A DNA stretch of 64,000 nt from the NCBI GenBank assembly GCA_000151295.1, contig GG745347.1:139864-203863 (forward strand). The letters run 5' to 3'. The translations under genes were made by a program, and so were the position numbers. Shown one piece after another: positions 44,828 through 56,041 of this stretch. This DNA is from Allomyces macrogynus ATCC 38327. Lineage: Eukaryota > Blastocladiomycota > Blastocladiomycetes > Blastocladiales > Blastocladiaceae. The stretch's first letter is position 1, and every line of letters starts with the position of its first letter. The notes under the pieces are model-generated. The model saw only the letters and a program-made list of their open reading frames with translations, was not told the origin of the DNA and ran no database searches.

Positions 44828-47300
44828 TTAGTCGACCGACATCGGGTCCTCCTGCGCGGGCGTCGCGTCGGTCTTCTTCTCCTCGGTCTTGGCGGGCTCC
44901 TCGACCTTGGGCGCCGGCTTCGGGCGCGCGAGGATCGGCAGGCACTGCCGCTCGACCTCGTCCTTCTTGGCGAGCAGCTGCGCCGACGTGATCACGAGCG
45001 GCGCGTGCTTGGCCGCGGCCTGCTGCATAGCCAACTTCTCGTCGGCCCACGTGCGCGCCGCGGCAATCTTATCCTTGACAACCTGCAGGTCGCCCTCGAG
45101 CCAGGCGTTGTCCGGGTTGTCGGCGCGCACCTGCAGCGTCGCGAGCGCGTTACGCAGGACCGTCGCGGCCCGCGGCCGCTCATCGGCCTCGCGCGTCTTA
45201 TCGTGCGCGGGCTGGCCAATCGCCTTGAGCGCGGCCAGCTTCTCAACGTAGACCGACTTGGTCGCGTCCTCGCCCTCGTCCGAGTACAGCCAGTCCTCGG
45301 CGGCGTTGACCAGGTCGGTCAGCTTGGCCTTGTCGGCCTCGGTCAGGTAGTCGGCCCAGGTCGTGTCCTTCTTGTCGCGCGCCTCGTAAATGTACTCTTC
45401 CAGCGCGTTCTTGGCGACTTCCGTGTCGTTGACGAGACGGTCGGCCGCGGCCATCTGGCCCTCCTCTTCGCGCAGCTTGAGCAGCGCGTCGCGCGAGAGA
45501 CCAGCCTCGGTCGAGAGCACGTTCAGCTCCACCTTCTTGTGCTTCTTCTTGGGAGGCTCGTCGGCGGCGGGCGGCGGGGTTGCCGGTGCCGCGGAACCGT
45601 CAGCGGGCGCGGCAGCGCCCTCCGCGGGAACCTCGGGCTCCGGCTCGGGCGTGTTGTCCTCGACGAGCGCGTAGGCGGCCTCGACCTGGACCATATGGTT
45701 CGGGTTCATGCGCACGCGCACCTTGACGGTGGTCGGCTCGTCCGGGTTGGTCTCGGGCGCGCCGACCGGAATGTTCTTGACGGCGTACCGGCCAAGCCAC
45801 GTGGGCACGTGGCAGACGGGCGCGGTCGTGGCCGCATCGAGGTGCGCCTCGAAATCAAACGGCTGCGCGGCCGGGCGGTAGAAGGTGAGCACCTTGGTCG
45901 CCGGCACGGTCGACCCGCGCTCAAAGACCGTCAGTTCCTTGGGCAACTCCTCGCCGTTGGCCGCGGGCTGCGTCCACGTCACCTTGACGTTGGACCCGGC
46001 CACGTCCTTGATGTCAAAGTCGCGCACGCGGAACGCCGGCGAGATGATCGCGCACATAAGCGCGCACCCACGCGCGACGGCCTCGTCCTGGTTGATCGTG
46101 AACGAGAGCAGGTCGCGGCCAAAGTAACCCGTGATGGCGTTGCGCACGCCGGGGACACGCGTCGTTCCGCCGACCGTCTCGACGCAAAAGACCTCGTCCT
46201 TGGTCCACCCGGCCTTGGCGAGCACTTCCTCAATGAGCGGCGCAATCTTGGCCATGAACGGCGCCGAGTACTGCTCAAACTCGTCGCGCGTGATCATCGA
46301 CGACACGTCGCGGTCGTCGTGCAACGCCTCAATGTTGAGCGGCGCCTGCGAGTTGGCCGAGAGCACCTTCTTGAGCTTCTCGATCGCCGCGCGCAGACGG
46401 AACAGCGGCTTCGGGAACTGCGAGACGTCAAACTTGTACTTGCCCTTGAACTCGGTGACGAAGTGGTCAACGAGCAGCTGGTCGAGGTCGCGGCCGCCGA
46501 GGAACGCGTCGAATGCCGTGGCCTTGACGTGCAGCTTGCCCTTGACGAACGCGACAGCCGCGACCGACGTCGATGAATGGCCGACGTCCACAAACACGAC
46601 CTTGCGCGGCTCCGATTCGGGCAAGTCGGTCTTGGTGATCCCGTACGCGAGCGCCGCGGCGGTCGTATCGTTGATGATGCGCAGCGGGTTGAGCCCGGCA
46701 ATCTCGCACGCCTCGGCGACGGCCTTGCGCTGTTCCGGCACGAACCAGCCGGGCACCGAGACGACGACGTCGGCGACGGGCGCGCCCGTCTCGCGCTCGG
46801 TCGTCGACTTGAGCTTGCCGAGGTACATGGCGGCGAGCTGCGTCGCCGAAAACACGCGCTCCTCGCCAAGGTAGTTGACGCGCGCGCCAATCTCGCCCGA
46901 GGGACTGCCCGACGGCACCAGCGTGCACGACAGGTACGAGCGCTCCTTGTCGAGCGTCGCGTCCGACGCCGGACGGCCCACCAGACGCTTCAGCGACGAG
47001 ACGGTGTTCTTCAAGTTCGACACCTGCACGGACGCCGCGGCTTCGCCGAGAAGACGTGACTTTTGGCCGAACCCGACGAGCGAACTAGAAGAATTGGAAC
47101 GGGGTGGCGTCGTGGACGCGTTTCAGTGCGACGGTTCTCGACGGCGACAGCGGCGCGCGCGCGCATCATCGACCGGTGCGGTGGAGAACGTACGGCGTGA
47201 AGCGGTTCGAGACCTCATTGCAGATAATGTCGATGCCGCGGTTGCGCGCAACGGCAATGCACGACTGCAGGTTGCCAAAGTCGATGCCAACAACGGACAT
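44828..47300 (-). CDS. Hsp110-type chaperone (Sse1 family), Hsp70 nucleotide exchange factor
   Basis: Hsp110 releases ADP from Hsp70 and holds unfolded proteins in the cytosol. Exons 47300-47194 and 47084-44828 (109-nt intron) give 787 residues. The ATPase domain begins VVGIDFGNLQSCIAVARNRGIDI, followed by NEVSNRFTPSLVGFG across the splice, QVSNLKNTVSSLKRLVGR, VVVSVPGWFVPEQRKAV, LRIINDTTAAALAYGI, FVDVGHSSTSVA, VETVGGTTRVPGVRNAI. The substrate-binding part carries an acidic/Pro insertion (EPEPEVPAEGA) and a KKKHKK block, then the extended helical bundle typical of Hsp110 (DALLKLREEEGQMAAADRL, EEYIYEARDK). The tail is acidic without EEVD, as expected for Hsp110 rather than Hsp70. Confidence 0.95.
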
Positions 47301-47996
47301 GGTTGGATAGAGGGGTGGGGGAGAGTCGGGACAACACGCGCTGGGAATGCGGGTGCTTGTGGTGGGGGTTGGCCGCGCTCTTGTAATTAACGACGACGAC
47401 GACGACGACGACGACGACAGCGGCACGGGTTCGACGACGGCTGACTTGGCGGGCTGGCGCGGATTTGCCTTGTTCCCTACATTCGACCAAAACCGATCGC
47501 CACCGAACGCAGGGTGCGCGTGGGCCGCGTGCGCGCACGTGACAAGTTGCCCGTCCTGCGTTCGTTCATGTTCGCCTCGTTTCGCCTTCTCTCTTTGCTC
47601 TCCAAAACCACTCTTTCCTGGATCCTGAATACAACAAATGCGCGCTGATCTCTTGCCTGCACAGCATGTCCGCCGGCCGAGGGCAGTGACAGCGCCAGCG
47701 CCAGCGCCGGCAAGGGCGAGGGACGCGGGTTCGATTGTCGCCTGGGCGAGAGCAGGGCGGAAAGAACATTTCCCCAGTCCCGCCATGTTACGGCGCGTAT
47801 GGGGTGGAGAAGAGGTGCTCCGGCGCGATAAATGCGGCGTGTAACCCAGAGCGCGTCGACCTCGGCCATAGCGGACAGGAGGAACATCAGCGTGGGATCA
47901 GGGCGGCGGCTCGGCAAGGTTGGGGTCTGCGTCTCACTCTACCGCCACAAATCAACACCAAGAACACAATCAAGCGCAATACCGCACGACTTTGTT
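47301..47996. promoter_or_regulatory. Hsp110 upstream region with GAC microsatellite
   Basis: About 700 bases upstream of Hsp110. No gene. A perfect CGA/GAC trinucleotide run lies at 47391-47418, about 90 bases before the ATG. I do not see an obvious nGAAn heat-shock element array. Confidence 0.45.
47391..47418. repeat. (GAC)n microsatellite, about 9 units
   Basis: Uninterrupted CGA/GAC repeat in the presumed Hsp110 promoter or 5' UTR. Confidence 0.95.
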
Positions 47997-48852
47997 TCAC
48001 AGCACGCCGCGCGCCCGAAACACATGCAAAAAGCGCGCGACCGCATCGTCCAACACCGGACTCGCCTCCACCCGACCACCGTCATCCCCCGCGACCGCTG
48101 GCACGACGACGTGATCGACCAAGTCGCGCACGACCGCGTCCCCGGCATGCGGCAAGCGGCCCGCAACGTGCACGACGGTCGCCACGGGCGCCGAGGCCAC
48201 GTACAGCTGCCCGACCGAGACCGCAAAGTTGCGCAAGTCAAGCACGATCCCATCAATCCTGGCCACTTGTGGCGGCGTCCACAAGTTTTTGAGCCGCGTG
48301 ATGAGCGCGAGCGCGTGTCGTGGCGACGTTATCCGCGCGCCGGACGGCTCAATCGCGGCAGCGTCCCACCGTGAACCACTGCTCGTCGCGTGCTGGAACA
48401 CGTAGAGACGTTGTGCGGAAACGTGCTGCGCGGTGGACCGGAACACCTGCACGTCGAGCTGCAGCTTGGTCGTGTGCGCGCCGCCCGCGGGGGTCCCGCC
48501 GCCGCGGAGGACTTGCACGAGCTGGTCGGCGCGCGAAGGGTCGGTGGTGGGGACAAGCACGACGCAGTGAGGCAGGCCTGTGCCGCTTGTGGGGCGCGCA
48601 GCGGTTGGTGGGGCGGACGAGGCAGGTGATGCTGATCTTGGTACAGTTGCTGCTGGTGGGTTGCCGGGTGCGGATGGAAGCTGGTTCGCGGGCGTGGGCG
48701 TCACGGTGGAGATGGGAGCGGCAGCTGCCGCGGTGGGGTCGATCACGGTCGCGTCGAGGGTGCTGCTTGCGGAAACATGCGCTCAACAACGAACGGCAGC
48801 ATGACAACCGGCCGAGCTGCCTCCGCGTCACCGACACGTGTGTATCGCACAT
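47997..48852 (-). CDS. MED20: Mediator subunit 20 (Med20/Srb2)
   Basis: Med20 is a TBP-like-fold subunit of the Mediator head that pairs with Med18. The main exon is 48762-47997. It has no ATG at its 5' end, so I join it to a first exon 48852-48809 (MCDTHVSVTRRQLGR) through a 46-nt intron; an acceptor three bases upstream is also possible. Total 269 residues. Diagnostic segments are RLYVFQHA, ALITRLKNLWTPPQVARIDGIVLDLRNFAVSVGQLYV, which is the conserved LKNLW..RQ..I.G..Y....F.V..G pattern of Med20. The N-terminal 60 residues are Ala/Pro-rich and variable. A second Mediator head subunit, Med17, lies about 15 kb away. Confidence 0.75.
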
Positions 48853-49124
48853 GCGGGGTGCGAGACGCTTTGCACCACCGCGCGCCGTCCTCACAGCGCC
48901 CGCCTTTACGCCCCGCGCGCGCCCCGGAGCCGGCCCCGCTCGTCGTCGCTGAATTTGGCCCTCATTCTTGCTGCAAACCCTTGCTCGTCTTTCTTTCTCG
49001 ACGCGCCCCGACTGCATTCCAGCCACCGGCCTTGACCCTGCATCTTGCGCACCTGCGCGCACACGCGCCTGCCCTCGGCCCTGCCGCTCCTCGACCGACT
49101 CTTCGCACGACGACCTGATAGACC
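48853..49124. promoter_or_regulatory. Divergent intergenic region (Med20 / Sel1 protein)
   Basis: About 270 bases between two start codons facing away from each other. Candidate bidirectional promoter; no motif stands out. Confidence 0.4.
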
Positions 49125-50652
49125 ATGTCCAACAACCTACCACCATTGCCGGATCCCGGTACCGGTCCGCGTGCGGCCACCGCGCCCATACCGGCCTCGA
49201 CGCTCGGCGCGTGCCCGTCGATCGACTCGGTCGTCAACAGGCTCTCGCTCGCCGCCGATCCCGCGCCGACTTTGCCCCCACCCGTCCACGTCGTGCGCCA
49301 TGATTCGGGCGGCACGTCGTCCGCCGCTGCAGTGCCGCGGCACCCGACGCTCCCATCGCCGGGGGGACCCGATCGCTCCTTTCCAGCGTCGCCCATGCGT
49401 GCTGGGACTCTGCCTCCACGGCCGGTCCCACCGCTGCGCGCCGACTCGTCCGGTGGGAAGCCAGCAGTCGCGAGCGCGATCCCGCGCGCCATGACGACAG
49501 CGACAGGGACGGCGCCGCGCGCGATGCCGCGTACGGGCCACGACGCGGCCAGCCGCGACCGCGTCCCCAGCGGCGGCGTCGCGAACGTTTCCGGCCAACT
49601 CCCGTCATCCTCGCTCTCCTCGTCGGCATTCGCCGCGTCCACGGGATCCGCCGTCCCAGCGCACGACTCCTCTGCCGCCGCGGCCCCCGCCCACGTGCCC
49701 GACGGTACCATCCCCCGCCCCGCGCCGGACCTCAGCGCCCTGCTGTGCAATATGACGCTGCATCGATCGGTGACGCGCACGGGCACGGGCGCGCGGTCCG
49801 TTGGCACGATGCAGTCGACGCCGTCGCACGCGCCGCCGCCCGAGGACCCAGCGCAGGTCGAGGCCGACGCGGCGATTCATCGCGGGATCCAATTGCATGA
49901 ACGGATGCAGTTGCTGGAAAGTACCGCGCAGTTTCAGCGCGCGGCCGAGCTGGGGTCGCCGCTGGGCGCGTTCTTGTATGGGATGGCGTTGCGCAGGTAC
50001 GGAGCTCCTTCTTCCCGAGTCCGGGTGACGAGGAGAGAACGTGCTAACCGTGGATGGCGAACGACGGTGATATAGCGGGTGGGGCGTGCCCGTCGACGAA
50101 CCCACCTCCTTCACGCACCTGTCGCGCGCGGCCGACCTGGCCATGCGGCACGCCGTCAACTCGGCCTCCCCGATGGCGCTCGCCGCACGCGAACTGACCA
50201 TGGCCATCTACGAATTGGGCCAGTCGTTCCGGCACGGGTGGGGCACGCCCAAGTCGCAACGCACGGCACTGTTCTACTTTCAAATCGCGGCGAATCTCGG
50301 AGACCCCGACGCGCAAATTGATTTGGCCACCTACCACTTGGCGGGGGACGGCGTGCGCCGCGATAAGGTCCTCGCCGCGCGTTACTTTCGCATGGCGGCG
50401 AACCAAGGCGTCGAGTTGCCGAGCAATGCCTGGATCTGGAAGGATAAGTATGACGGGTGTGGGATTTCCAAGGGCGGCGAGTGGCGCGCGCCGGGCACGG
50501 GAGTCAGCACGATTGATCGGCCGGTGGCTGTGGCGAGTACGTCGGCGAGTGGGCGCACGTCGCGGCAGAGCTCGGTCACGTCGCGGTCGTCGCTGATGGG
50601 CGGCAAGTCCAAGTCGCGGTCGTCGGTGACGGGGACGCGCGAGGGCGAGTAG
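49125..50652 (+). CDS. Sel1-like repeat protein
   Basis: Sel1 repeats are helical pairs used as protein scaffolds; fungal members include chitin synthase activators such as Skt5/Chs4. Exons 49125-49996 and 50076-50652 (79-nt intron with a CTAAC branch) give 482 residues. The N-terminal 240 residues are Pro/Ser/Ala-rich and likely disordered. Then come repeats: ERMQLLESTAQFQRAAELGSP, SGWGVPVDEPTSFTHLSRAAD, RHGWGTPKSQRTALFYFQIAANLGDPDAQIDLATYHL and GDGVRRDKVLAARYFRMAANQG. The tail is Ser-rich (SRSSVTGTR) with no CAAX box. The specific role is unknown. Confidence 0.85.
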
Positions 50653-51921
50653 AAAGGACTGGAGTGACAGGCGCAAAACTCAGACCAGGTGGAGGCTGCG
50701 TGGATGGGGGGGGGGGGGGGAGGGGGGCAGAAATAGATGATGCTGAGGGCGTGAACCATGCACTTAAGCGATATGTATTTGACGTGTTGGTTGGCCGTGC
50801 AGTGGGTGAGATCTTCTCCACGTGTCCGGGGTGTTGGACTGGATGCGCGTCGTGTCGATCGTTGACCGATGCATCAACAGTTTCTTCTGGTCACAACAAT
50901 GTATCACTGACTGTACTTGCCATCCACGCGCATCACGTCCACTCAATGGTGCCCCTCCTGCACGCCGCGCCCGCTCAGGGTATCCCGTTGCGCTCGTTGT
51001 CGATTGCGTCTGTTGCACGCCGAGCTGTGAGCACTCGCGCCGTCAGCACCTCTTTCGGGCATACAGCAGCCACCGCTCATGAGAGCCATGATTGCCGTTC
51101 ACTCTTGCCCTCAGCCAACAATCAAGCCCACCTTGGGCCGCGCTCATGCTTGTTGACATTGCAGGCCGTGTCGTGTTCAACGGCGGGCCACCTTCCAGTC
51201 TGACCCGCCATTGGGCCGAAAAAGCGTGCATGCCGCGCTCACGGCCGCGCGTGCGCGTCGAACCCACCGAGCCCTTGGCTTGAGACATCGTGCTGGCTGT
51301 GGATTTACGGCCAGCGCGTCGCGACGCGGCTGGCAGAAGCGCGACCAGGCGCAGCTGCTGAGAAGTATCCCCTGATCAGTAATAAATTCGCACCATCTGC
51401 TGTTCCCATTCATACTCATTACGTCCACCTTGTGGGTTCGTCCCTGCTCGCCGCAAAACGCCCGATCTCACACATCTGACTCGTCATACTGCGTGTCTCA
51501 TTGCGTACCAAATTGGCGCTCTCTTCGCGATAGCACGTTCGCAGAAAAAATGAAATGACCGGGCGCCTGTTCTCCACCCTGTGAGGGGCCTGTCGTCGGC
51601 CGCGGAGTGGGCATGGTCGACGAGTACAAATGGCGCAAGGACTACGCGCGCGGAACGCCAACGGCGGCGACTGGCACACTCGCGCAACCTGCACACTGTT
51701 TTCGACGCGATCTATATCAGTGGCGTCGTGCTCAGGGCAGTTGCAGAAATGACGCTGTGTTTGGGGCGCTTGCAGCGGCGCGAACAAACACAAATAGCTT
51801 CTCAACACCATCTTCGCTTGCGTCGGAAAACAACTCGTGCAGTCTATTCTTGACGTCAATACGCATCCAGTCCACCCAGTGATTTCCGTCCTGCCCTCCA
51901 GGCCCCGAGTCCCGCGCTCGC
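50653..51921. other. Convergent intergenic region with homopolymer tract
   Basis: About 1.27 kb, one of the largest gaps. It begins with a 15-base G run. Several short frames exist on both strands (for example minus 51288-51043) but none has splice or domain support. Composition is less GC-rich than in genes. Confidence 0.4.
50706..50727. repeat. Poly-G tract
   Basis: Fifteen G, one A, six G, just 3' of the Sel1 gene. Confidence 0.9.
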
Positions 51922-53392
51922 TCACACGATTGCACTCGCTGAGCTGTACACTCCCTTGCGCACAATCTTGGCGCCCTTCTGGCGTCGGCCCGTCCCCGCC
52001 GCCGACCCGGGCCCCCGCCCGTTCGTGAGCGACTGCTGGAGCAATCCGGCATACGTCGGGTGCATGGCGAGCGTACCAGCGCTCGCGACGTGCGGCATGG
52101 TCATTCCAGGCTGCATCATGACGGCCTGCATCTGCGCGGCCTGCATGAGCGCCGAGCTCGAGATCGCGGCGGGCGCGCGCATCATCGACGCCTGCGCGGC
52201 CAAGTACGCGTCAACGTTGGCGGCGGCCGGCATCCCGCGCTTCATCATCGATGCCGACGCGCGCATCTGCGCGTTCATGCTCTTCTGGTTGCGGTTGCGC
52301 CCGTCATCGTCGGACGAGTCGGACGAGTCGGACGAGCTCGACGACGACGTGCTCAGTTCCGGCTGGTGCAGATAGGCCGCAGCCGCCTCGGCCTTGTCAA
52401 GCTTGATCGCCTCCTTGGCCCGCCGGTTCGCTTCCCGCGAAGCTCCCACGAACGTGTTATAGAGCTTCATCCAGAGCTTCCAGCACATGAACTTCTCTAT
52501 CTTCTTCTTAATCCGGTAGAGATGGACACAAGCCCCGACCCAGAAGAAGAGGATGAGGGCGAGCAGCTTTCCCCACCACGGCACCTCGATCCCATAGAAC
52601 CACTGGCCAATGACGGAGAGGCCAGCATCTTGCGTCGAGGTCGGGGATGGCGTCTGCGTCGTCGTAGTGCGCGTCGTTGTGCGCGTCGTCGTGGTCGTGG
52701 TCACGGGCGTGTACCAGCTCCTCGTGAACGTGAACGGGTTGCACGGACGGCATGTCTCCACGCGCCGTGACCACGTCGAGCGCCCGTTGCCGTCGCGCCA
52801 TACGCCGAAACGTACTTCCGGTCGCGCTTGTCGCGCACACCTCGCGCGCCGTCATCGGCATTGGCGTTGGCGGCGACCCGGCATCGGCGGCCGCGCCACT
52901 CGCCGGCGCGGCCGGACTCGCCGCGTCGTCGGTCGGGACCGCAATCGTCTTGGTTGGTTCGCGCACGTCCGGCGCGGGTGGCGCCGGCGGATCGACGCCG
53001 GTAATGACGCGCGCCGGGAGTTCCACGCCAATGCCCGCCGCTTGCGCGGCCAGGGCCGCCCACACGCGCGGGTCGGCGTCGCGCCGCGCCGTGACCGAAC
53101 GCGAGTCGAGGAGGAGATCGCTCGTGGCCGCGGAACCTGCGACGCGGACTGCCCAAGCCCGCGCCGCGTCGCCGTCGAGAGCGGCCGTCTGCTCGTCACG
53201 GCCGAGCCATGCGCCGGAAACGGTCGAGGCCGCGTCAAGAGTCCAGTCGTGTCGAGCGGGCAGTACGGGCCCCGTGGAGACGCCGCCGACGGGGAAGGGC
53301 GACGCGGCACGAATACCGGCTGGGTAGGCACCCGCGAGAAGACGCGCCGACGCCAGCAGTGTCGCTGCGGGGGCATTCAGCGCGAGATCCAT
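51922..53392 (-). CDS. Single-pass membrane protein, unknown family, paralogue A
   Basis: Exons 53392-52841 and 52755-51922 (85-nt intron, phase 0) give 461 residues; a different splice here is possible. The N-terminal half is Ala/Pro-rich. After CRPCNPFTFTRSWYTP a Thr-rich stretch precedes one hydrophobic helix (WGKLLALILFFWVGACVHLYRI), then a basic segment KKKIEKFMCWKLWMK, an acidic/Ser run and a conserved tail: NVDAYLAAQASMMRAPAA, SSSAL, QPGMTMPH, SLTNG, TGRRQKGAKIVRKG. The same tail ends the adjacent gene at 54121-55377, so the pair defines a duplicated family. Type I topology with a cytosolic Met-rich tail is inferred. I do not recognise it. Confidence 0.7.
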
Positions 53393-54120
53393 GGCGAAGT
53401 CGACGAGCGATGCGGACACCAATCTCTTGGGGTGGGGAAGTGGGAACGACAGCGGAACCAGCCGCTGTCGCTTGATGTTCGTGTCGTTGTCGCTCCGGTG
53501 TGGAGGGTCTAGGTATCGTCGTGGACGGTCGGTCGCTTGGTCGGTCTATTGGCTTGGTCCTCGCCACGGGGATGGAGGTCGTGTTTCGAGATGGAAGTCG
53601 CGTTGCAGGTGCACCGGCAGGATGGAGGGAGGGCTCGGGAGAAGCGGTCGAATAAGTACGGCGCACGTCTGTCGCAGCGGCATTGCACTCGGTGCCCTGA
53701 CATCGGCACAGCTCATGGGTGCCTTGCGTCCGTCCGGAGCGCTGTGCAACTCGATACAATTAATTGGCCAAATATCACCGGTTCTTTCCTTGTTTGGCTC
53801 ACAATGGCCCCGCTGCAACCCCCGGGTGCAAGACGGGGCTCACGGAGAGTGTGGCGTGGGTCGACGTGGGTTAGGATGAACAAGACAGTGGCAACTGGTA
53901 CGTCGGTGCCAATCAAAACAAAATCAGTTCGTTCAAATGAGCGTTTGATCAGGCCTCTCAAGCAGAAACCGAATGATTTTATCTCCATTCTCCACCCAAA
54001 TTCAACCCTGCGCTCTCTTCCTCTCTCTCTCCTCCTCCGCCACGTAGTGCATCGACCAGTTCCTCATCCTCTCTCCCATTCACCGACCCCCCCCCCCCCC
54101 CCCCCGCCTTCTTCCTTCAA
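53393..54120. other. Intergenic region between membrane paralogues, with poly-C tract
   Basis: About 730 bases without a gene; both neighbours are on the minus strand, so this should hold the promoter of paralogue A. A 19-base C run ends 15 bases before the paralogue B stop codon. Confidence 0.4.
54087..54105. repeat. Poly-C tract (19)
   Basis: Nineteen consecutive C, within the presumed 3' UTR of the minus-strand gene ending at 54121, where the RNA would read G. Confidence 0.9.
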
Positions 54121-55377
54121 TCACATTACGCTACTCATGCCCTTGCGCATAACCTTGCCGCCCTGTTGGCGGCGGCCCGTGCGCGGCGACGACCCGGCCG
54201 ACAGCGTGCCACCCATTTCGAGCGATTTCGCCAGCAAGTCCGTGTAGTTGTGCGGCATGGTCATGCCCGGTTGCTGCGTGAGCGTCGCGCCCGGCATCGC
54301 CATGCCCATGGCGAGCGCCGAGCTCGAGAGAGCCGCCGGTTCGCGCATCATCGACGCCTGCGCGGCCAAGTAGGCGTCCATGTTGGCGGCCGTCGGGATC
54401 GCGCGCATCGACGCGTCGTTGTCGCCATCGCCGCCCAAGTCCGACCGATGGGACTTATTGGCCTTTTTCTTGTCTTTCTTGGCCTTCTTCTTGTCCTTCT
54501 TGGCCTTCTTCTTGTCCTTCTTGGATTTCCTGGCCTTGTCCCGTGCCTTGGTGAGCCGGCTCCCGCAGATCCTCCTTTTGGCAACCACATACATCCCGTG
54601 AAAGACGTCGATGCAGAGCAACTTGTGGATTAAGACCTTGCCAAATTTCGCCGAAGCCAGGATCCCGTAGACCCATAGCACGCAGAAGAACAACGTGAGC
54701 GTCCAATACGGGAAGAACACGCCGGAAATGATGATGCCTCCATCAAGCGCCCAGGTCGCCGAGGTCGTCGTCGCCGCCGCGGTCGCGCGCACGACGCGCG
54801 TCCCGCTCGGCATCTCCGGCCAGTTGAGCAACGGCAGAACCGTATTCTCGGCCAGGGGCTCGCCGACGCCGAATCCCAGGTGTTCGACCGACGTCGGCGG
54901 CACACCCAAAGTCGCCGTGCCGGTCGCGCGGATCACGGAATCGGCGGCGACGGGAGCCGGTACCGGCGCGTGATCGGTCACGACGACCGTGTCGGTCACA
55001 ACGCGCGCGGGGACCGCCGCGGGCTTGGCCATGCCCACGATTTCGGGCGCGCCGGCGGGGTCCTCGACGGCGGTGCGCGTGTCGAGCGGGGTCACGCCAA
55101 GGGCGGCGAAATCGGGTGGGAGCGCCGCGTGGACCGCCGCGGCTTGCGCGGCAAGCGCCGACCACGGCGCGGCGGGAGTGGCGGTGCCAGCACCGTCGGA
55201 ACTCACGTCGTGCGGCGCGGCGAGTGCCGGCACGAGCGGGCGCCACAGCGCGACCTTGGGCTCTATCTGCGCCGCTTGCTCGACGGGTACCGTCCACGAG
55301 TCGGACGAGCTCGAGACCGCCGCGACAGTGCTGTCGCGCGGCGGGCGGCGCGGTGGTGGGAGGGCGCTACAGCCCAT
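54121..55377 (-). CDS. Single-pass membrane protein, unknown family, paralogue B
   Basis: One exon from ATG 55377 (context ACCATGG) to TGA 54123-54121, 418 residues. The frame remains open upstream to 55476 but without ATG. The N-terminal 240 residues are Ala/Val/Pro-rich; then a helix FPYWTLTLFFCVLWVYGIL, a membrane-proximal segment with several Cys and basic residues, and a striking KKDKKKA repeat (about three units). The conserved tail matches paralogue A: NMDAYLAAQASMMREPAA, SSSAL, QPGMTMPH, LLAKSLEMG, TGRRQQGGKVMRKG. Paralogue A lacks the Lys repeat and has an intron that B lacks. No known domain recognised. Confidence 0.75.
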   Translation of the reverse strand: MGCSALPPPRRPPRDSTVAAVSSSSDSWTVPVEQAAQIEPKVALWRPLVPALAAPHDVSSDGAGTATPAAPWSALAAQAAAVHAALPPDFAALGVTPLDTRTAVEDPAGAPEIVGMAKPAAVPARVVTDTVVVTDHAPVPAPVAADSVIRATGTATLGVPPTSVEHLGFGVGEPLAENTVLPLLNWPEMPSGTRVVRATAAATTTSATWALDGGIIISGVFFPYWTLTLFFCVLWVYGILASAKFGKVLIHKLLCIDVFHGMYVVAKRRICGSRLTKARDKARKSKKDKKKAKKDKKKAKKDKKKANKSHRSDLGGDGDNDASMRAIPTAANMDAYLAAQASMMREPAALSSSALAMGMAMPGATLTQQPGMTMPHNYTDLLAKSLEMGGTLSAGSSPRTGRRQQGGKVMRKGMSSVM

Positions 55378-56041
55378 GGTGGACGCGTGCGGTGTCGGGT
55401 GCTGAGGTCGAGGGTGATCTGGTTGCCTCCTGTCGTTGGTCGGAGCGGATGAAGCGAGCCGATGGCGGAATGGCACGCGAGGGCGTGTCGTCTATGTTGG
55501 CGCTGGTGGTGCGTCGGCCGAGTCGGCAGTCGACTATGGAGAAACGGCGAAGTTGCAGCGGGCGTCGTCGTCAGATCTGGCACGCTAGGCCGGATCGGAT
55601 GGGTCGCCCACACGCCAAAATGCCCACGGCATCTGTCGAGCAGAAATCATACAACTGAACGGGTACAATAATTGTTTTGGCGAATCGAACCTTGATGTCC
55701 CCGTGCGCTTGCCTTGGATGGTCATGTTCGGCCCCTCGCAACCCCTGGTGCTGATGGACGGAGGTGAAGTCGGCGGTGCCGAGCTGCAGGTGCACGCGAG
55801 GTAATCGGGGAGGCCAAAGATGGCGGGCATACCGGCGCGGCGCGGACGGCAGGGGTCGCGACGGGGTTCGATCCAGGGGCCGTCATTTCGAGGTGCGGGA
55901 CGATCCGCGAGACAGGGCACGTGCCTTGCATCTGCTTTGGGTTATGCTTTTCTGTCCGAGATCACGTCCAGCTTGAACGTCGATCAGCCCGAATCCTTGT
56001 CAACCTCTCCACCAACCAACACCCCGACCAGCTGCACGACC
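55378..56041. promoter_or_regulatory. Divergent intergenic region
   Basis: About 660 bases between paralogue B (minus) and the Ett1-like gene (plus). Both promoters should be here. No gene and no clear motif. Confidence 0.4.

Noticed and set aside
45005..46576. A 523-codon plus-strand open frame
   Set aside because: Antisense to the Hsp110 exon; Arg/Gly-rich composition without motifs.
47301..47640. Heat-shock element array upstream of Hsp110
   Set aside because: I looked for alternating nGAAn/nTTCn blocks and saw no convincing run of three.
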